In this document: in pieces, positions 57,253 through 64,000 of the stretch
Position numbering within the stretch: the stretch's first letter is position 1
Layout of the letters: each line of letters starts with the position of its first letter
Assembly (NCBI GenBank): GCA_015501595.1
Contig: JADNRX010000060.1
Location: forward strand, 1 to 64,000
DNA: 64,000 bases
Origin: Hymenopellis radicata
Lineage: Eukaryota; Basidiomycota; Agaricomycetes; Agaricales; Physalacriaceae
Reading direction: 5' to 3'
Position numbers and translations under genes: made by a program
Notes under the pieces: generated by a model
What the model saw: only the letters and a program-made list of their open reading frames with translations
Database searches by the model: none
What the model was told of the DNA's origin: nothing

Positions 57253-58034
57253 CTACTTGAACGTAGGTAATCCGGCGACTGCTTCTCTGATTCGCCTCAA
57301 GGTCGCAATCCTGTCATAAACCGCCGCCCCGCATTCCTTGCACTTGGCGCCCCAACACGCCTCACTCTCACCCCATTCCTCCATCTCCAACGAACACACA
57401 CCCTCCTCGTTCCCATTCTCAATCTCCGTAATCATCCGCGCCCTCAGCGTCCGCCATTCGCCCCCGTCGGCCTTTGCCCCGCAGCCGCTGCACTTCTCGT
57501 CGAACCCCTCCCCGATAATCTCCCGGAACACATCCCGCCGCGCGCGATGGTACTGGAAAAGCCGCACCACCGCCCCCGCAGGCATACTCTCCAATATCGC
57601 CGCATGCTCTTCGGCGTATAGATCCAACGATAGCGTCTTTCGAGCAGCAACGACAGCCTCGGCATCCCAGCCACAGCGGGACGCAAGAGCGTACACTGCG
57701 AGTGGATCCTCCATGAAGCGCTGCGACATCAGACCGCTCCTCAAGGAGCAAAGAGGCGCGCGCCACGATTGCGCAAGGAGGACCGTTTGTGAGTAGATGT
57801 CAAAGTCCGGAAACGGTGGCACGGAAGGCCGCTTAACATGAGCAGGAGCGGTGTGAGAGCATCTGACGACGCATCGATGGGTATAGAGGATGGTGATGGA
57901 GTGAAACATTGAGGAGGTAAGATGAAAGCCGGTAGTCGATAGAGTACATCATCGGAAGACAGTAGGTCAATGTCGTCGTCCTGAAACTGTCCAACCTGGA
58001 AAGCGGGATGATACTTGGGCATCGAAGTGGACAT
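57253..58034 (-). CDS. BTB/POZ-like protein of agaricomycete type
   Basis: ATG 58034 opens MSTSMPKYHPAFQVGQFQDD, then IDLLSSDDVLYRLPAFIL, a degenerate BTB start (D-D-LxSSD-V-F). After an intron the long C-terminal exon reads DPLAVYALASRCGWDAEAV, ARKTLSLDLYAEEHAAIL, VRLFQYHRARRDVF and a Cys-rich end (CSGCGAKAD, ACWGAKCKECGAAVYD). This layout, BTB-like N-terminus, helical Ala-rich middle and CxxC pairs in the tail, recurs in many uncharacterised mushroom proteins. Role unknown; adaptor or nuclear function would be guesswork. The exon join near 57780-57920 is not fully resolved. Confidence 0.6.
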
Positions 58035-58185
58035 GACGGGCAAAGTTAGGCTTGCGACCGTTAGCCGCGTGTATAATGCATGGTGGCCTCGTATACAAAT
58101 CAATTGCCAGATAAAGCATATTCGACAACATAATGATATCGACAACGCGGGATATAGATAGCAGTACACAATAGATCTACCTTCT

Positions 58186-61100
58186 TCATACAGAAGGACT
58201 GGGACTCCGGTCTCGTTCCTTTCGTTCAGCCTCCAAACATTTTATCTCCGCCTCACCAATGCATCTCCCAAGCGCGAGGGCCAAGGGTATCGGGACCGCA
58301 TTACCGATCTGTTTGTATTGCTATACGGCGAAGTAAGTCTGGGCTCGAAGCTGTAACAGAAAATGCAAACGAACGTCTTTCAGGATTCGACCTTTCCTTT
58401 CCGCTACAGAGAGAAACTGATAGGAGTCTGGGAAGCCTTGCGCACGGGCAGCTTCACGGACTGTCAAAATCCGTTTTTGCTAGTGGACGAGTTCAGTGCA
58501 GCTCTTGGACCCAAGTAACGACACATACCGAAGGGTGCAGCAATATACTTCCTGAAGCGTTCGGCGCGACACCAGTCATAGCAGTCTTGAAGCTATCGTT
58601 CGCATCCAGTCGCCCGAATAAAACTGATGGAATACTGCGAGTTAGCAGACGACGGGCCAAGAATGTCTGATACTCACCGACACCATTTTTCTTGTTCTTC
58701 TCCTTCCGAAATCTCTCAGTAAAGAGGGCTGTGGGTATACCTGAAGACCTTGGTCAGACCATCGAGTAAAAAGAGTCACTTTTATCTACCGCGATAGTCG
58801 GCCCCCTTCTCTAGCGGTACATTGACAGACCTACGATACTCGTAAATTCAGATCTAACAAATGGAGGCAAACAAGAACTCACACTTCTACAACATCCACT
58901 GAGTAGGCACTCGTTTCATGGTGCGAAACCTTGCGCAGCCCAGCCTCTCGCATCAACTTCTGATAAGCGGTCTGAGGAGGAGTAAGATACGTCACTAGCT
59001 CATAGCCGACAGCATCATTGTGGTCTTTCTTTTTCGTAACGGCGCAGAAGGCGGGTATTCCCAGGTCCCTACGTTCCCGGTCAACAGCTAGACGTGCCGG
59101 TGTTCGTGTCAGCTTGTGGTAAGGAGTCTCCCTGTAGAGTCAATGTTAAAGAGGCGCGCAGAGAGTAAACGGAAGTCGTACCAGTCGAACTCCGCCTGCA
59201 TAACTCTCGTCATTCAGTATTCAGACCTAAATTAAAACATGACGAAGCCTCACCAGATCACTGATCGCGTCGTTGACCGTGATCGGTCTGAGCGGCGCGC
59301 ACATGGTGATGTCCTCGGGGTTCCTTGAACGGGTCACCGGTTCAATGCGCAGAAATCTTTTCTTCTTCTCATCTGTCGGGTCCGCAATGACACCAGGACA
59401 ATTATAGCGTGGCATGCGGCCGAAGGCGTGCGTCGGTTCAGGGAACTTGGGCATCGGCACGCCTCGTCGCGACCCAAGGATTATGACTCTTCGTCGATCT
59501 TGAGGTGCGCCGTAATGACCAGCCTGCAATACCTTAAACTGGACTTGATAGCTAGAGGGACCATAGTCAAAAAGTTGCAGGGACGCATCAACATCAAGCA
59601 TACCCAAGAGACATCAGAATTCGGCAAATTAGCTTGGGCAGACCCATTTCCACACCTCCCTCCAATGATTTACCGTGGGCCTTGGGACGCCCCAGCAGTC
59701 GGTACCCCAAAAGTCCGGTGACGTTCTCGAGCAGAAAATACTTTGGGGCATAGAACTCGACGTACGACAGCATAGTCATGGGCAATGTTGCGCGAATATC
59801 GTCCGCATTCTATAACCTGTAAATAAGGCAGACCCCCGGATGCATACTGGGTACTCACGGGGCAATGATTCGCACGACTAAAAGCCTGACACGGAGGTCC
59901 TATATATTGATCAGGTGGGAAGAAATAAGAAGAGGATGTTGCTTACCCCCGGAAAGAATGTCTACTTCGCCTCTTCTCGGCAACGGAGACAGCACTCTCC
60001 CATCGAGCAGAGACTGCAACTTTCCCGGTTTGTCTGTGTGCTCAAAATCGACGGCATGTTTCAGGAGCTTTCCAACATCCTGGCAGAAAACTTGTGTCTT
60101 CGGGTGATTCGCTCTGTCCAGGCCATCAATCAGCGACGAAAGGCGCTTGGGAACATGAGAACCTACTCGTATGTCTTCGCAGCGGATGGCATAAACTCCA
60201 CCGCCCATTTCGCCTCAACGAAATTTGATAAGTTCATCCCCGTTCCGAGGCCTCCCGCGCCTAACCCAAATCAAAATTATGCGGAAAAAAGAGTGCATTA
60301 ACTGACCAGCAAAGAGTTCCATCCCTCGTAAAGGAGAGAGAGTCTTTTCCAGATCTTGTCGTGCTTCGAGAGCGTCGATATGTGACTGTAGACATTCATC
60401 GCAGTTTCCAAAGTCCTCAGCAGATTCATCGTCCTGAAGATAGAAATGGTCAGGACACGATGTTGCCCACGAGGCAAGCTCCTCGTTGGTCATCTCGGCA
60501 GCATTGCGCACAAAGCAATGTCCTTGTATGTTTTTGATCAACGCAGGCTTAGTCCTGGATGAAAGGCGTAGGTGTCGCTGAGAAGTCAACAGCATGAGAG
60601 CGGAAATAATTATCAGCAAGCAAAAACGCACATCTTGGGCTATGTAGGCCTCCTTCAACCCAAGACGTGCCTTCTTATCCATCCGACGCAAAAATCGAAC
60701 CTCAACTGTAGCCCTATCATTGTCACCTGAGTCACGTCGAGGGAGGGACACGATTTGCGCAATGTCCAAGAGATCGCTCAGCGGATTCTCGAGGTACACG
60801 ACATCCTGCGGATGATATTCTTCCCCGAATACAACCATCGCTTTTCCAGGAGTGATTATGCTGATGAGACCAAGTGCATTGCCCTGTTCCTTCAGAGCGC
60901 ATGCAGTACATGGGTGATGCGCGGGAACCTGCCGTAGTAGAGCCTGTTCTTCCGCTAAAGTTGGCAGATCAAGAAATGATTGTTCGGTGGGGCAATGGAC
61001 ATATCTGGACAGAAGATTGGACTTGATGCGATGGAGAAAGAACTGTTTATACTCACGAGCAAAAGAAGTCGCTGGAATTAACCTCGTCGGAAATGGCTTC

Positions 61101-63199
61101 TTCATCAGCATCGACATTGGTCCGGTCTTCCGGCTCCTTTGCGTCGCAATCTCGAATGTAGTCAACATGTACCTTTTGGACAATGGTGGCCAATTTAAGG
61201 TCCTCGCAGCTCTGCAGCAGGAAGAGCGCCTTGGAATGGCCAAGTTCCTGGAGCAATGTCCGAGAGGAATGGTCAAACCATTGCGCATGAAACATTTTCG
61301 ATTCCTTGTCCTCGAAGAAGTAACATATCCTACAAAACCTACCACGGAAGGTCATTGAATTAGTCCTTGAATATGAAAGAAAAGGTTCTCTAAACCCACC
61401 AGTAGGTCTTCGCGTAGATGTTTTTTGACGAACACGGCCGTACGTCCTTTTCGGGGAATACCACTACGACATCTCCCGGCTATCCAGATACTTCAGTCAT
61501 TAGATGGCACTAGAAGGAAATCACACACCTGGTATAGCTCTCCATCGATAGTCACCGATCGATAGTAGACGCCATCCGCTGCAGTCACATCAACTTGTGC
61601 GCCCCAGGCCAAGGTTTCCGGATCGGAGTCATGAGCCTTGACCTTTTGTCGGTTTCTCTTGACTTGATCGTCAACGCCCCGCTCAGAAGAATTCTGCGAG
61701 ACTTGGAATTTGTGGCGAAACAAGGTTTTGCAGATGGCTTCCACAGTCGGTGTCGCATATGGTATGTCGTCGGTCTTCTTCGAAGTTGTCTTTTTGGCCC
61801 TGGAACGAGGCGCGCGCACAGAACTCCCAGTGTCATCGTACACCGACTCCATGTCAGAGTCAGAGTCGGCTGGAAATTCACTTACACCGTACTCGACCAA
61901 CAATGGACGCGAAGCCATGTCAAACTCCATGCGCCGACACAAGTCTGGAGCAAGGCTAAAGATGTATTGATACTAAGAGGTGATTGAAAAACAAGTAAAC
62001 GGGGAAGAAAGCACTTACTGCTGAGTCAAGTTCATCGACTCTCAATGGGCGACCAAGAATCCAAGACGAGAAATCATCTCCATCTTGCATCCCGGATATG
62101 AGATCGCGAAATCCTGTCAGAGTGAGTCGGTCGTCATGATAGGCATGCCAGACCATTAGATGACACAGTTGTTGGTTGATAAAGAACTCCTCAAAGTACT
62201 GCGAGTAAGCGTCGGATGGCCATTCCAGTAGATACCAGGCGACCTCAGTGAGAAGATATATGCGCCTAGCACAGTGTGAATTGAGATTCTCCACAACGTC
62301 GAGAAGACACACCGACTGAGGCGTTTCTCCTTCCCGTCCCAGTGGTGGAGATCTATGCGTTGGATAGGACCAAGCTTCAATCGAACAGGCTCTATGTCCC
62401 GGTCCTCTTCGCTTTCCTCTTCGCTTCCCGCAATGTCGTCTTGCGGCAGCTCGATATCCTCGTCGTTGTCCTCGTCTGACTTTGCTTTTACAAGTCCGGA
62501 TGCGTGAAAGGTAGCCTTCTCTATCTGCAGTAAGACGTTCAACGCGACAAAATTGAGATTCGCATCGTATATGGAGAAATCCTTCAAAAGCCGGACAGGA
62601 ACGTCGGTGGCGCCTGTTTGAGAATCGTCCTCGTCGTCAAAAGTTTCGCCCGGAACCTCGGTGTCTTTCTCCTTCAACTCGTCGTCGGGTGGTTCGTAAA
62701 CGTCAATCGTCGAAACTGAACATGCCCATTAAATTGTTGAAGAGAAAAGAGACAAACAAGCTGTACCCTTTTGTTTACCCTTCCCTTTAGGGCGTGGGAC
62801 TCGGCTATCTGTCACGGACATTGACCGAGATGAACTGGGGGTTGGCACTGCAGTCGTCGAGGAGGACCGCACCGCCGATAGTCGGCTGGGACGGCGAGGG
62901 GTCTGGGATTCTTGCCATGAGGAATGATTCAATTACCTGGAATGCAACACTCACACTCATCGTAATGTCCTCCGTCTGCAGTTGCGATTAGATATGATAA
63001 GAAATTGAACACATTTTTGCACCTTTTTGCACAAAGTCTCCTCAGTCTCATCTGGAGACAGTCGTCTCTTTTTGGAGGGCGAGAGGCCGTCCGAGGCATA
63101 CTCTTCCTGCTCTGGTGAGCTCGGCGGGGAAATGTCCTTCCGTCGTCGCTTATACGGATTTGGTGGAACAGCGACGTAGGGTATACGAGGACCAGACAT
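58186..63199 (-). CDS. DNMT1-type DNA (cytosine-5) methyltransferase
   Basis: Maintenance-type C5 methyltransferase. ATG 63199 opens MSGPRIPYVAVPPNPYKRRR, a disordered basic N-tail. The RFTS-like region holds RLLKDFSIYDANLNFVALNV and AWYLLEWPSDAYSQYFEEFF. BAH 1 is near 61060-61355 (HAQWFDHSSRTLLQELGHS) and BAH 2 near 60700-60900 (YHPQDVVYLENPLSDLLDIA). Catalytic motifs in order: I LFAG-AGGLGTGM (intron inside), IV SGG-PPCQAFSRANH (intron inside), VI FLLENVTGLL, VIII GAPQDRRRVIILGS, then PLRPITVNDAISDL, and IX-X VREAARAQGFPDSYQF with QYKQIGNAVPIPLALAL. The catalytic Cys is in PPCQ. It ends RSPSPSV at 58186. More than twenty introns; only catalytic-domain joins were checked. Confidence 0.95.
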
Positions 63200-63315
63200 G
63201 ACAGTGGGGAGCAGACAGACAGCGAGCGCTTGTTCAAAGCCTAACCATGAGGGTAGAAGGTAGGGTCTAAGCCAAATTCGAACTCCGCTCCTTACCCTCT
63301 TTCACCACCACCACC
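63200..63315. promoter_or_regulatory. Shared 116-bp divergent promoter, DNMT1 and MCM7
   Basis: The two start codons face away from each other with only 116 bp between them. Both genes act at DNA replication, so co-regulation in S phase is a reasonable inference; no named binding site was identified. Confidence 0.6.
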
Positions 63316-64000
63316 ATGTCGCTCATCGTCTACAAGGCCGACGTCGACTACAAAGAGAAGAAAGGTGATCCTTGACAACGGCGACGCGTCATCAAATGCT
63401 TATATGAGGCGTAGGACAAATCAAGACTTTTCTGGAGACTTTTAAAGACGACGGCAAGGATGTCACGACTGGCTTTGCAGACATCTCTATCGACGACGAC
63501 GACGATGCTTCCATGTCCGCAACGCGATATCTCAAGTACATGAGACAGCTGGTGCGCGTTTTCTCGCGTTTTGGGCGCTTTGTTGACCGTGTTTACAGCA
63601 ACGCATCGCGGATCGCGACCAACAAATGCTAGTCATCGACCTGGAAGACGTTCACAAGGTGTGCATGTCGTGCTGCTGTTCTTTATTGTCTCATTTCTCG
63701 CGTAGTACGACTTTGAGAAGGGCTCCGATCTCTGCACTAGGATTCGCGCCAATACGCGTCGATATGTTGCCATTTTCAGCGAAGTGGTCGACGAAATTAT
63801 GCCCCCTCCAACGAAGGATATCAGCGAATACTCTGAAGTCATCGACGTTATCCTTCGCCAACGAAATGAACGCAACGCACAACTTGACGCTGAACAGGAA
63901 CATTTTCCAAGCCACTTGCTGCGAAGATAGTGCGTTGCATTCAAGAAAATATCTTCTTCTGCTAATGACGCGTGTAGTAACCTTTATTTCTGCCCTCTGA
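63316..64000 (+). CDS. MCM7: MCM7 replicative helicase subunit, 5' part
   Basis: N-terminal part of the MCM2-7 helicase subunit, cut by the window end. ATG 63316 starts MSLIVYKADVDYKEKK. Introns after KEKK, RQL and DVHK join GQIKTFLETFKDD, QRIADRDQQMLVIDLEDV and YDFEKGSDLCTRIRANTRRY, then VAIFSEVVDEIMPPPTKD. The order (short DY-K start, YLKYMRQL, VIDLEDV, RRYV-IFS-VVDEIMP) is characteristic of MCM7 rather than the other subunits. The zinc-finger and AAA+ parts lie beyond the window. The start is 116 bp from the DNMT1 start on the other strand. Confidence 0.87.

Noticed and set aside
63260..63300. Possible tRNA B-box (GTTCGAATT on the minus strand)
   Set aside because: No pairing T-stem, no acceptor stem and no A box nearby.

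Overview
The window looks like nuclear DNA of an agaricomycete (mushroom-forming basidiomycete) fungus. Genes are packed on both strands and cut by many introns of about 45-60 nt with GTRNGY donors. Gene types include a basidiomycete-type sesquiterpene synthase, DUF6534-like seven-helix membrane proteins, F-box/LRR proteins, a DNMT1-type methyltransferase with RFTS and BAH regions, and tRNA genes with short introns. Nothing suggests bacterial, organellar or viral origin.

Layout. 1-2255: no convincing gene. 2256-5203: a 5'-truncated tyrosine-recombinase retrotransposon (RT, RNase H and recombinase, then two perfect 84-bp direct repeats). 5600: tRNA-Cys. 5.8-16.1 kb: PP2A leucine carboxyl methyltransferase, a complete nine-exon RNA-dependent RNA polymerase, an HNH-like protein, methylenetetrahydrofolate reductase and a cupin. 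16.2-19.5 kb: an F-box/LRR gene followed by a 535-bp tandem duplication carrying debris of a 2H cyclic phosphodiesterase gene and of the F-box first exon. 19.6-29.3 kb: Rab6/Ypt6 GTPase, two seven-helix membrane proteins, a 309-bp MITE with 71-bp terminal inverted repeats and a 9-bp target-site duplication, and an Old Yellow Enzyme-type oxidoreductase. 29.3-33.5 kb: sparse, then a FYVE-SAP-RING ubiquitin ligase and an inverted copy of the phosphodiesterase/F-box segment. 33.5-37.1 kb: a kexin gene between two 200-bp inverted repeats. 38-47.4 kb: UNC93-like transporter, POT1, a third seven-helix protein, a macrodomain protein, tRNA-Phe and a UPF0045 thiamine-binding protein. 48-54.1 kb: a 49-bp minisatellite, a complete sesquiterpene synthase, tRNA-Lys, a second F-box/LRR gene and the mitochondrial glycine carrier. 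54.5-64 kb: a tandem-PHD protein, a BTB-like protein, a DNMT1 and the start of MCM7, the last two divergent.

Themes. RNA-dependent RNA polymerase and DNMT1 are both genome-defence genes and share the window with a broken retroelement and a MITE, but they lie about 47 kb apart and nothing shows they work as one unit. Most other genes are housekeeping (one-carbon metabolism, PP2A methylation, Golgi traffic and processing, haem-linked glycine import, telomere capping, replication licensing).

Quality warning. Six otherwise well-conserved genes each have one or two single-base frameshifts, and every one is best explained by loss of one C or G from a short C/G run. Other long genes (RNA-dependent RNA polymerase 3.86 kb coding, kexin 2.53 kb, terpene synthase 1.06 kb) are perfectly open after splicing. 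I read the frameshifts as probable sequencing or assembly errors rather than pseudogenes. Exon structures were worked out by hand. Those given with exact boundaries sum to whole codons and restore family motifs; the rest are gene spans only.
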